A stretch of DNA of 6,001 nucleotides from an uncultured Prevotella sp. (GTDB lineage: Bacteria; Bacteroidota; Bacteroidia; Bacteroidales; Bacteroidaceae): the NCBI RefSeq assembly GCF_900549175.1, contig NZ_URNN01000172.1, positions 1-6,001 on the forward strand, in the 5' to 3' direction. Each line of letters starts with the position of its first letter. The first letter of the stretch is position 1. Made by a program: the position numbers and the translations under genes. Below the pieces are notes generated by a model, which did no database searches, was not told the origin of the DNA, and saw only the letters and a program-made list of their open reading frames with translations. This document shows positions 1-5,938 of the stretch, one piece after another.

Positions 1-33
1 TTCAAGACATCAGAAGAGGCTCTTCAAAAATAA
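1..33 (+). CDS. possible 3' end of an upstream gene (partial)
   Basis: Frame 1 reads FKTSEEALQK followed by a TAA stop at 31-33, and the sequence becomes very AT-rich directly after it, as expected at a gene end. Only ten codons are visible, so no product can be named. The other two forward frames also run to stops within about 60 bases, so the frame choice rests on natural amino-acid composition and the composition change. An odd-centred palindrome (GAAGAG-G-CTCTTC, 13-25) lies inside it. Weakly supported. Confidence 0.25.
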   Translation, partial: FKTSEEALQK

Positions 34-116
34 GAATATTTACATAAACAACTGTTAAAATATTGAATTTCAGCATAGTATAAATATATCATTTTGACAC
101 TTTTCCTATATTTCCC

Positions 117-147
117 TTGGTCGGTTCAATAATTTTGTATAACTTTG
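117..147 (+). promoter_or_regulatory. Bacteroidetes-type promoter for the transglycosylase gene
   Basis: TAACTTTG at 140-147 matches the Bacteroidetes -7 consensus TAnnTTTG exactly. TTGG at 117-120 is a plausible -33 element (consensus TTTG), about 19-20 bp upstream, which is the usual spacing. Transcription would start near 153-155, leaving an untranslated leader of about 200 nt before the preferred start codon at 355. A TTG codon at 145-147 opens an in-frame reading frame but lies inside the -7 box, so it cannot be the translation start of a transcript made from this promoter. The stretch 34-116 upstream is AT-rich and shows no gene. Confidence 0.7.
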
Positions 148-153
148 CACCCG

Positions 154-354
154 AAAAATGAAAAAGATGGCATAATGACGTCTCGCGGTGAGACATGCCA
201 CAAAAGAGTAAAAGCAAACAGGAATTCAGACACGAGCAGCAATAGTGTTGATTGGAGCCGTGTCGCGGATGGCCGAAGAAAAACCGGGAATCTCCCAAAA
301 GAGAAACGGCATTTCAAAGCACAAAAACATCCAGACTCCATAAATCAAATTATA
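154..354 (+). promoter_or_regulatory. long, potentially structured 5' leader with short overlapping ORFs
   Basis: The stretch between the predicted transcription start and the signal-peptide ATG has several complementary segments. TGGCAT (168-173) pairs with ATGCCA (195-200), enclosing GTCTC (180-184) paired with GAGAC (190-194). This makes an 11-bp stem with a six-base bulge on one side and a GCGGT loop. GACACG (229-234) pairs with CGTGTC (259-264), with an inner CAAT/ATTG pair (240-243/251-254). GGGA/TCCC (286-289/293-296) lies within GCCG/CGGC (272-275/307-310). Short ORFs are also present: MKKMA (158-175), whose stop overlaps an ATG at 175 as TAATG, and MPQKSKSKQEFRHEQQ (195-245). The frame from 175 stays open into the transglycosylase. 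I do not recognise a known riboswitch. It could be a cis-regulatory RNA, a translated leader, or a basic N-terminal extension. The pairing is seen; regulation is inferred. Confidence 0.4.
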
Positions 355-792
355 ATGAGTAAAATAGTAAAGATTGTATGTTCAGGTTTTATTTTGTTTA
401 CATCGATTCACACTGCGGCATTTGCCAATGACAGTAAGAATCACAGTCCCAAAACTTTCGACTGGTCTCCGGTGATAGAAGCCATAATATCGGTTGAAAG
501 CGAAGGAAACCCCAACGCCGTAAGCGGCAAATCATGCGGAGCAATGCAGATTACCCCCATTCTTGTAAAAGAGTGTAACCTCATACTGCAACGCAGAAAT
601 ATAAAGAAAAGATTCACACTGAGCGACAGATTCAGTGTGGAAAAATCAAAAGAGATGTTTCTGCTCATCCAGTCATACCACAATCCGGACAACAACGTGG
701 AAAAAGCCATCCGTTCGTGGAACGGCGGCCAGAGATACAGTGTCAAGCGTACGCAGCGCTATTATAACAAGGTGATGAGAAGAATGAAGTGA
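355..792 (+). CDS. small secreted lytic transglycosylase, SLT domain
   Basis: This 145-residue protein probably cleaves the MurNAc-GlcNAc bond of peptidoglycan in the periplasm, leaving anhydro-MurNAc ends. From ATG 355 it begins with a clear signal peptide: Lys 3 and 6, a hydrophobic core at about 7-20, and likely cleavage after AFA at residue 24. The SLT core follows. VESEGNPNAVS (47-57) carries the expected catalytic Glu48, GAMQITP (62-68) is the conserved glycine/Met-Gln motif, and AIRSWNGG (118-125) corresponds to the usual A-x-x-(Y/W)-N-(A/G)-G motif. A basic YYNKVMRRMK tail ends the protein. It is short for the family, essentially one catalytic domain without LysM or other wall-binding modules. 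The frame is open upstream to 175 and even 145, but those starts would bury the signal peptide behind about 60-70 basic residues and the earlier one lies in the promoter, so 355 is preferred. No Shine-Dalgarno is visible, as is normal in this phylum. The family call is firm; the physiological role is not visible. Confidence 0.85.
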   Translation: MSKIVKIVCSGFILFTSIHTAAFANDSKNHSPKTFDWSPVIEAIISVESEGNPNAVSGKSCGAMQITPILVKECNLILQRRNIKKRFTLSDRFSVEKSKEMFLLIQSYHNPDNNVEKAIRSWNGGQRYSVKRTQRYYNKVMRRMK

Positions 793-813
793 AAACAACA
801 CAAAGATACTGAT

Positions 814-894
814 AAAATCTTAAAAAGTGCGGTTCTGTCAGACTTTAGCATTACTTTTGTAGTCTTACAATTTACAAACAGAAAAATCTTAAAA
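814..894 (+). repeat. 12-bp direct repeat flanking the lemA promoter
   Basis: AAAATCTTAAAA occurs at 814-825 and again at 883-894, 69 bp apart. The copies bracket the -7 box at 852-859, and the second ends two bases before the lemA ATG. The motif is AT-rich, so chance is possible in this region. A pair of binding sites is an alternative. Confidence 0.4.
852..859 (+). promoter_or_regulatory. -7 box of the lemA-M48 operon promoter
   Basis: TACTTTTG matches TAnnTTTG exactly and lies 37 bp before the lemA start codon, predicting transcription from about 866 and a leader of about 30 nt rich in A. The -33 region (about 829-835) has no convincing TTTG, so the promoter may be weak or need an activator. 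Short AGACT/AGTCT arms (840-844/861-865) flank the box. No strong terminator separates it from the transglycosylase gene, so some readthrough from upstream is possible. Confidence 0.6.
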
Positions 895-896
895 TT

Positions 897-1460
897 ATGA
901 CAACAGGTATCATCATTCTCATTGTTGCCGTGCTCCTCGTGTTATGGTGCATAGGCATCTACAATAATCTTGTAAAACTGAGAAACAACCGCGAAAACGC
1001 ATTTGCCAACATCGACGTACAGCTGAAACAGCGCCACGACCTCATACCACAACTTGTGGCCACGGTCAAAGGATACGCCTCTCATGAAAAAGAGGTGCTC
1101 ATGCGAGTGACCGAAGCACGCTCGGCAGCCATGGGAGCCACATCCATCAACGACAAGATACAGGCTGAAAACGCGCTGAGCAGCGCCCTGTCGGGGCTGA
1201 AGGTGTCGCTTGAGGCATACCCAGACCTGAAAGCCAACCAAAACTTCCTGCAGCTACAGGGCGAGATATCCGACATAGAGAACAAGCTGGCCGCATCACG
1301 CCGCTTCTTCAACTCCACAACCAAGGAACTTAACAATGCAGTGCAGACATTCCCGTCGAACATCTTCGCAGGCATGTTCGGCTTCCACCGCGAACCGATG
1401 TTCGAGATTCCGCAGGCAGATAGGGCCGCAATGGACAAGGCACCGGAAATAAATTTCTAA
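897..1460 (+). CDS. lemA: LemA family membrane protein
   Basis: This 187-residue protein has the standard LemA layout. One N-terminal membrane segment (about residues 4-22) is followed at once by YNNLVKLRNNRENAFANIDVQ (22-42), where family members carry a conserved Y-N-x-L-V-x-L-R/K-N pattern. QLKQRHDLIPQLVATVKGYASHE (42-64) is the family's most recognisable stretch. The long helices end in a region with SRRFFN (134-139), the usual 'ARRFYN-like' motif, then a short FPSNIFAGMFGF turn (152-163) and a hydrophilic C-terminus. Known structures of the family are antiparallel helical bundles; the biochemical role is unsettled. Length matches the family norm (about 180-200 residues). The gene is 10 bp upstream of an M48 metalloprotease, a common Bacteroidetes and Gram-positive pairing that suggests a shared envelope function, possibly as partner or adaptor of the protease. 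That link is inferred from context. Confidence 0.93.
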   Translation: MTTGIIILIVAVLLVLWCIGIYNNLVKLRNNRENAFANIDVQLKQRHDLIPQLVATVKGYASHEKEVLMRVTEARSAAMGATSINDKIQAENALSSALSGLKVSLEAYPDLKANQNFLQLQGEISDIENKLAASRRFFNSTTKELNNAVQTFPSNIFAGMFGFHREPMFEIPQADRAAMDKAPEINF

Positions 1461-1470
1461 CAGACAGAAG

Positions 1471-2472
1471 ATGAAATATGTAGGAATGTACACCCAGATA
1501 CGGCGCAACAACATGATGAGCATCGTGTTGCTGCTGCTGTTTCCACTTATCATATTGGGCACTATCTGGGTGTTTCTCGCACTTGTCAACTATTTCGGCA
1601 CATACTATTACGACGCGCAGGGCAACATGGTCAACGTGTTCAATGCCGACATTGTCAACGGATATTTTGTCAGCACCATACCATGGGTGATTGGTGGTGT
1701 AGGCATCTGGTTTCTGATAGCCTACTTCTCCAATACTGCCATGATAAAGCAGGCAACAGGGGCAAGGCCACTTGCAAGGCGCGACAATCCAAGGGTGTAT
1801 AACATCGTGGAGAATCTTTGCATGACATGCGGCATGGACATGCCGCAAATAAACATCATCGACGACCCGCAGCTCAACGCCTTTGCCAGCGGCATCGACA
1901 GGAAAAGCTATACGGTGACAGTGACCACGGGCCTGCTCCGGCTGCTTGACGATGACGAACTGGCAGGCGTCATAGCCCATGAGCTAACCCACATACGCAA
2001 CCGTGACACGCGCCTGCTCATCATCAGCATCATATTCGTGGGCATCATATCAGCCATAATGAGCATTGTGGTGAGAATGATGTATCATGCCATGTGGTTC
2101 GGAGGCGGAAACAGCCGTGACAACGAAAAGGGCAACGGCCTCTCGATGCTGGTAGTTATGCTGATAGGACTGGTGTGCAGCGCGGTAGCCTATTTCTTCA
2201 CACTGCTCACACGTTTCGCCATATCCAGAAAACGTGAATACATGGCCGATGCCGGAGGTGCCGAACTGTGCGGCAATCCGCTCGCACTGGCATCTGCCCT
2301 CCGCAAGATATCGGGTGACCCGGGCTTGGGACATGTAGACCGCGAAGACATTGCACAAATGTACATCATACACCCCAAAAGCATGGCACAGGGTGTGATG
2401 AGTTTTGCCAACTCGCTCTTCAGCACACATCCGAGCACCGAAAGCAGAATAAGAATATTGGAACAGTTCTGA
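1471..2472 (+). CDS. htpX: HtpX-like M48 family membrane zinc metalloprotease
   Basis: This 333-residue integral membrane protease probably degrades misfolded or damaged membrane proteins, as HtpX does. HELTH at 170-174 gives the zinc ligands His170 and His174 and catalytic Glu171. REYMADAGGAEL (255-266) supplies the third ligand, Glu256. NAFASG (136-141) is the usual M48 motif ahead of the active site, and STHPSTESRIRIL (318-330) is the typical C-terminal signature. Hydrophobic segments lie at about 17-40, 67-88, 182-204 and 226-248, so the active site sits between two membrane pairs as in HtpX. It is slightly longer than E. coli HtpX (293), with extra sequence between the first two segments (about 41-66). 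The ATG at 1471 is 10 bp after lemA and gives a complete first membrane segment; internal Mets at 6 and 15-16 would shorten the N-terminus. It is the last gene of the operon, ending 43 bp before a strong inverted repeat. The M48 call is secure. Orthology to HtpX proper, rather than a related M48B branch, is less certain. Confidence 0.93.
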   Translation: MKYVGMYTQIRRNNMMSIVLLLLFPLIILGTIWVFLALVNYFGTYYYDAQGNMVNVFNADIVNGYFVSTIPWVIGGVGIWFLIAYFSNTAMIKQATGARPLARRDNPRVYNIVENLCMTCGMDMPQINIIDDPQLNAFASGIDRKSYTVTVTTGLLRLLDDDELAGVIAHELTHIRNRDTRLLIISIIFVGIISAIMSIVVRMMYHAMWFGGGNSRDNEKGNGLSMLVVMLIGLVCSAVAYFFTLLTRFAISRKREYMADAGGAELCGNPLALASALRKISGDPGLGHVDREDIAQMYIIHPKSMAQGVMSFANSLFSTHPSTESRIRILEQF

Positions 2473-2515
2473 AAAAAATACGGAACAAGAAAGCTGCATC
2501 TACAGTATACCAAAC

Positions 2516-2600
2516 AATCTGCCAAGAGGGTGTATCAAAAATATGTCCCTATCAAGCACCATGCAACCATTTTTGATACACCCTCTTGGCAGATTTTTTT
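2516..2600 (+). terminator. 27-bp perfect inverted repeat with T-tract; terminator, possibly MITE-derived
   Basis: The arms 2516-2542 and 2569-2595 are perfectly complementary over 27 bp, separated by a 26-nt spacer. Allowing one mismatch (2515/2596), pairing extends three more positions (2512-2514 with 2597-2599). The right arm runs into seven Ts (2594-2600), so in the + direction it has the form of an intrinsic terminator for the lemA-M48 operon, which ended at 2472. The length and perfection exceed what termination needs, and the GAGGGTGTATCAAAAAT core resembles ends I associate with Bacteroidetes insertion sequences and small palindromic elements. No transposase and no clear target duplication are visible. 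The stem is seen; the mobile origin is inference. Confidence 0.8.
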
Positions 2601-2678
2601 AACTATTCAAGACCATTTTTTTGTGATAAAAAAGATTAAAAATTGAACATTAATGTAACACATACCACAAACTTTAAC

Positions 2679-2698
2679 TACTTTTGCATGACGCAAAA
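2679..2698 (+). promoter_or_regulatory. -7 box and overlapping palindrome upstream of the large secreted protein
   Basis: TACTTTTG (2679-2686) fits the Bacteroidetes -7 consensus exactly and predicts a start near 2693, leaving a leader of about 50 nt rich in A and T before the ATG at 2745. A good TTTG at -33 is not present at the expected place (about 2656-2660). A palindrome, TTTTGC-atgac-GCAAAA (2682-2698), overlaps the -7 box and the predicted start. It could be an operator or a 5'-end hairpin. The tract 2601-2678 is AT-rich and holds no gene. Confidence 0.55.
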
Positions 2699-2744
2699 AC
2701 TATATACAGAAATTTGAATTATTATTCATTAAAAAATATATTTT

Positions 2745-5700
2745 ATGCAAACAAAACTTTTACTTACGAAGAATCGGATGCTCAACGCATTTATGCTCGT
2801 TATGATGTTTGCCTTTGGCAGCGTTGTAACAGCCAGTGCCGAAGGCTCCGGAACAAAAGAAGATCCATGGATTTTCGAGAGCGGACAGATGTATCACGTA
2901 GATGCCTACAAGGCTTTCTACGGCATATTCACGGCTCCGTCAGACGGCACATTCTCACTCGGTCAAACCAATTATGCCGTTTATACCGATGCCACATTCA
3001 CGACGATGGACAACAGCATAGCCCCACAGTTCAACGGTGACTATCAGGCCAAGGCATATACGTTCGAGTGTGAAGCCGGCAAGACCTACTACATAGGAAA
3101 CAACTTCATGATGAACGCAGCCGACATGCTCGTAAAGTTCCTTACAGAGGCCGAACCGCTCGAACTCAAAAGCATTGACCCTGCCGAAGGCAGCATATTC
3201 AATGCGGGATTGGGTATTGTGAACCTGCAGTTCAACCAGAACGTGAGCGTAGGTGCGGTAGAGCTGACTGCCGGCAACTCTACAGAGACTGTTTCAGCCA
3301 ATGTACGCGGCGCATACGTTAATGTTGATGTAAAGGACCTTGTCAACCAGTTCTATAAGGACGGACGCCTGAAAGCCGGCAACGATATAAAGTTCAAGTT
3401 CAACAACGTGGCCCCCTTAGCCGACGCGACCAAACTCTACAACGGCACGGGCATCCTCGAAATTACATACAAGGCCGGCAGCATGCCGCTCCAGATTGTA
3501 AGCTCGTCAAACACTCCCGACGGCGACCCGGCAATGACGGTATTCAAGTCGTACTATATGTCTGACGACAATTCCGGTATCGTGGCACTCACCTTCAGCG
3601 GCGACGTAAACCTGACGGAAGAAAACAGACCCACCGTCAAACTGACCTACGGAAACACGGAATCGGAAGACCCGAACGAGGCTTATTCAGAAACCATAAT
3701 CCCCACGGCGCTGATGAGCAACATGCTCATTGTCAACCTCAAGAACAAGTTGCGCCGCGCCAAGGACATGGTTGCCACCGGCACCAACTACGGCTCCATG
3801 ACACTCAGCATATACAACGTAAAGGACATGGACGGCAACTACGCCTACGGCAACGGCTCAGGAAACCTCGGTTCATTCTTCTACCAGTACACCTTCGAGG
3901 AGGTTGTCTATACTCCCATGACCGATTGGAACACTGTAGGTGGAGCTGCCGGTGTCATCGACAACGACACAAAGAACATCGAGCTTTGGCTGAGTGAGAC
4001 AGGCGGCAAGGCCACATTCAGCGGCGTAGAGATGAAGTATGTCAGCGGCGGCGTGGAAACCGTACGCAACATCAGCCTCGGCGAACTGACCATCACGCAG
4101 GACGAAGATGACGAAACCGCACGAATCATCCTTATCCCCGTCCCCAATGTATCCATCGATGCCGACACCGAAGTGAGCGTATCACTCACCGGCATTGAGC
4201 GCCCCGACGGACTCACACCGGCCATCGAAGCCAACGCATTTGACGGATTCACGAAGACATTCACAACCACCGGCCGCACCGCCGCCGCTTTCAGTATCGA
4301 AAGCATGGTATGGCACAGCAAGGACGGTGACGTAAACATGATTGACGGATCCATAGCCACGCTCACCCGCGGAACAACCTCTACGCTCAAGACCAACAAG
4401 GACAGCGAAATAGGTTATGCCGAATATGAAATAAGAGGCGTAGCCGACCCTGACAACGACTTCGTCAAGTCCAGTTATCTCATGGGACCGCAGGAGGGTG
4501 GATTCACCATCACCTGGCATGACGAAGCTTTAGAGGAGGGCAAGGACTATAAGTTCTCGCTCAAGGCATGGCGCAGTGAGGCAGAGAAGAGAGGCGCTGC
4601 AGAACCTACCGTAGGAGCTGCCGAATTCATTATCCACGGTGCAAAGAAGGCTTACGTCTACAGCGACGTGGTAATGGTTACGGACATCAGCGAGAAAATT
4701 GCAATCGCTTCCGAAGAAGACAGTTTGTATACAGTGGAATTCAGTGCCCCCGTTACAATGACAGCCGTTGTCAATACCGGTAGCGGAACAAGCATGGACT
4801 GTAAGGTTACGCCCAACACAGACCGTACGGCTTGGACAGTAGTGATTCCCGAATATGTAATAGACAATTTCAATGAGTTCAGCGTCAACGTATTTGCAAA
4901 GGATGACGAAGGCCGGGCACTCAACAAGACACAGAACGGGCTGGGCACAATTCTCGGATATGAGGACGGTGTATGGTTCCAAATCGACTTCGTGTCAGAG
5001 TTCAACAAACCTGAAGTCACAATTTCACCCGCAGACGGAACCACTCTTGAAAGCATCAGCACCATCACATTCACATATGGCGAGAACGGAGCAATAAGTG
5101 CCAACTGGAACAACTACGAAAAGATAAAGGTATACAACAGAACCACCCGTGAACTCATCGCAGAGTTCAGCGAGGACGATGTTGTATATCAGGAAGATCC
5201 GAACGACCCATGGGGACCTTATATCGGAGCCACAATCACATTCGCACAACCTGTAACGACCCCGGGGGTATATAACATTGAAGTACCAGCCGACTTCTTC
5301 GTTCTCGGAGAGCAGTTTGACGGCGGATACAACAAGGCGGCATCCGTAACATACGAAGTCAAGGCTCCGGCCAAACCGCTCGCTGTCGAGCTGACTCCCG
5401 CAGCAGGTACAGTAACCGAGATACCGGCCAAGATTCTCGTCAAGCTGACAGAAAACAGCAGCGTGAACAAGACATACGCAAGCGAGCCTACTCTGGTTGA
5501 TGACAAGGGCAACAGCTATGCAGCAACTCTGGAATTGGATTATGACATACCAGACTGGAACGTTATAACCATCGTTCTCTCCGGCGGAGCCATCACAGCC
5601 AACGGCACCTACACTCTGACCATCCCCGCAGGCGCACTCACCTACGACGATGATGACAAGAATGTAAACGAGACCGACCTCGTATTCGTCTATGTCATCG

Positions 5701-5861
5701 GAACCGACGGCATAAACAGCCTCGTTTCTGCCGAAGGCGGCAAGGTAAGCGTATACAGCATCAACGGAACGCTGCTCGTGAAGAACGCTGACGCAGAGGC
5801 TTTAGGCAAGTTCGCCAAAGGCGTGTACATCATCAACGGCAAGAAAGTCTTCATCAAATAA
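2745..5861 (+). CDS. large secreted multidomain beta-sandwich protein, function unknown
   Basis: This 1038-residue exported protein starts with a signal peptide: basic residues at 4, 9 and 11, a hydrophobic core at about 13-28, and likely cleavage after ASA at residue 32. No lipobox cysteine follows, so it is probably not a lipoprotein. Residues about 33-135 form a PPC-like beta-sandwich (GTKEDPWIFESGQMY at the start, FTAPSDGTF at 62-70, GKTYYIGNNF at 112-121). At least three Ig-like modules then open with a shared PAxG motif: IDPAEGS (144-150), ISPADGT (760-766) and LTPAAGT (883-889). The last ends with YTLTIPAGALTY (956-967), typical of these folds. The middle (about 250-750) is mostly predicted beta strands with weaker similarity. 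The C-terminus (1000-1038: VSVYSING, KGVYIINGKK) resembles the short sorting-domain-like tail of Bacteroidales extracellular proteins. There are only two cysteines after the signal peptide (109 and 686). No catalytic motif is recognised. An adhesin, glycan-binding or surface scaffold role is possible but unproven. ATG 2745 is preferred over Met12 because it gives a full n-region. Confidence 0.9.
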   Translation: MQTKLLLTKNRMLNAFMLVMMFAFGSVVTASAEGSGTKEDPWIFESGQMYHVDAYKAFYGIFTAPSDGTFSLGQTNYAVYTDATFTTMDNSIAPQFNGDYQAKAYTFECEAGKTYYIGNNFMMNAADMLVKFLTEAEPLELKSIDPAEGSIFNAGLGIVNLQFNQNVSVGAVELTAGNSTETVSANVRGAYVNVDVKDLVNQFYKDGRLKAGNDIKFKFNNVAPLADATKLYNGTGILEITYKAGSMPLQIVSSSNTPDGDPAMTVFKSYYMSDDNSGIVALTFSGDVNLTEENRPTVKLTYGNTESEDPNEAYSETIIPTALMSNMLIVNLKNKLRRAKDMVATGTNYGSMTLSIYNVKDMDGNYAYGNGSGNLGSFFYQYTFEEVVYTPMTDWNTVGGAAGVIDNDTKNIELWLSETGGKATFSGVEMKYVSGGVETVRNISLGELTITQDEDDETARIILIPVPNVSIDADTEVSVSLTGIERPDGLTPAIEANAFDGFTKTFTTTGRTAAAFSIESMVWHSKDGDVNMIDGSIATLTRGTTSTLKTNKDSEIGYAEYEIRGVADPDNDFVKSSYLMGPQEGGFTITWHDEALEEGKDYKFSLKAWRSEAEKRGAAEPTVGAAEFIIHGAKKAYVYSDVVMVTDISEKIAIASEEDSLYTVEFSAPVTMTAVVNTGSGTSMDCKVTPNTDRTAWTVVIPEYVIDNFNEFSVNVFAKDDEGRALNKTQNGLGTILGYEDGVWFQIDFVSEFNKPEVTISPADGTTLESISTITFTYGENGAISANWNNYEKIKVYNRTTRELIAEFSEDDVVYQEDPNDPWGPYIGATITFAQPVTTPGVYNIEVPADFFVLGEQFDGGYNKAASVTYEVKAPAKPLAVELTPAAGTVTEIPAKILVKLTENSSVNKTYASEPTLVDDKGNSYAATLELDYDIPDWNVITIVLSGGAITANGTYTLTIPAGALTYDDDDKNVNETDLVFVYVIGTDGINSLVSAEGGKVSVYSINGTLLVKNADAEALGKFAKGVYIINGKKVFIK

Positions 5862-5876
5862 AAGCACACATGCTTT
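5861..5876 (+). other. small hairpin touching the stop codon
   Basis: AAAGCA (5861-5866) and TGCTTT (5871-5876) are perfectly complementary around a CACA tetraloop, and the first base is the last base of the TAA stop. The stem is only 6 bp and is followed by CCTCTTG rather than a T-run. It may stabilise the 3' end of the mRNA or assist termination with the hairpin at 5905-5938. Confidence 0.4.
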
Positions 5877-5904
5877 CCTCTTGACCAACAGGAAATCAGA
5901 AACA

Positions 5905-5938
5905 GACAACGGCCCACAAATCATTGTGGGCCATTGTC
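5905..5938 (+). terminator. GC-rich hairpin downstream of the large gene, probable terminator
   Basis: GGCCCACAA (5911-5919) pairs perfectly with TTGTGGGCC (5924-5932) around an ATCA loop. After one C/A mismatch (5910/5933), GACAA (5905-5909) pairs with TTGTC (5934-5938), giving a 15-position stem with one mismatch. No T-run follows on the + strand (GCTTAAAGG). On the - strand the stem is followed by the moderately T-rich TGTTTCTGATTTCC, so it may act bidirectionally or serve a gene beyond the window on the - strand. Its position 43 bp after the stop supports a terminator role. Confidence 0.6.

Noticed and set aside
13..25. GAAGAG-G-CTCTTC as a terminator of the upstream gene
   Set aside because: The perfect palindrome leaves only one base for the loop, and the five As that follow are not a T-run, so it is not a plausible intrinsic terminator in the + direction.
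89..341. Minus-strand reading frames opposite the leader
   Set aside because: They are cysteine/phenylalanine-rich, have no recognisable family, and run across the + strand promoter; they look like shadows.
145..354. Translation of the transglycosylase from TTG 145
   Set aside because: The TTG is part of the -7 promoter box, so it would lie upstream of the transcription start. It also places the signal peptide 70 residues inside the protein.
154..354. SRP RNA, cobalamin, SAM or c-di-GMP riboswitch in the leader
   Set aside because: None of the conserved core sequences I know for these RNAs is present; only generic stems are visible.
1330..1980. 216-codon minus-strand reading frame across lemA and the M48 gene
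   Set aside because: It is antisense to two genes with clear family motifs and is rich in Cys and His, typical of an antisense shadow.
2516..2595. CRISPR repeat or integron attC site
   Set aside because: Only one pair of inverted arms exists, with no direct repeats or spacers, no Cas or integrase gene, and none of the attC core sites.
2684..3040. Plus-strand frame overlapping the start of the large secreted protein
   Set aside because: It begins at a TTG inside the -7 box and has an arginine-rich, unnatural composition; the overlapping frame has a signal peptide and continues for 1038 residues.
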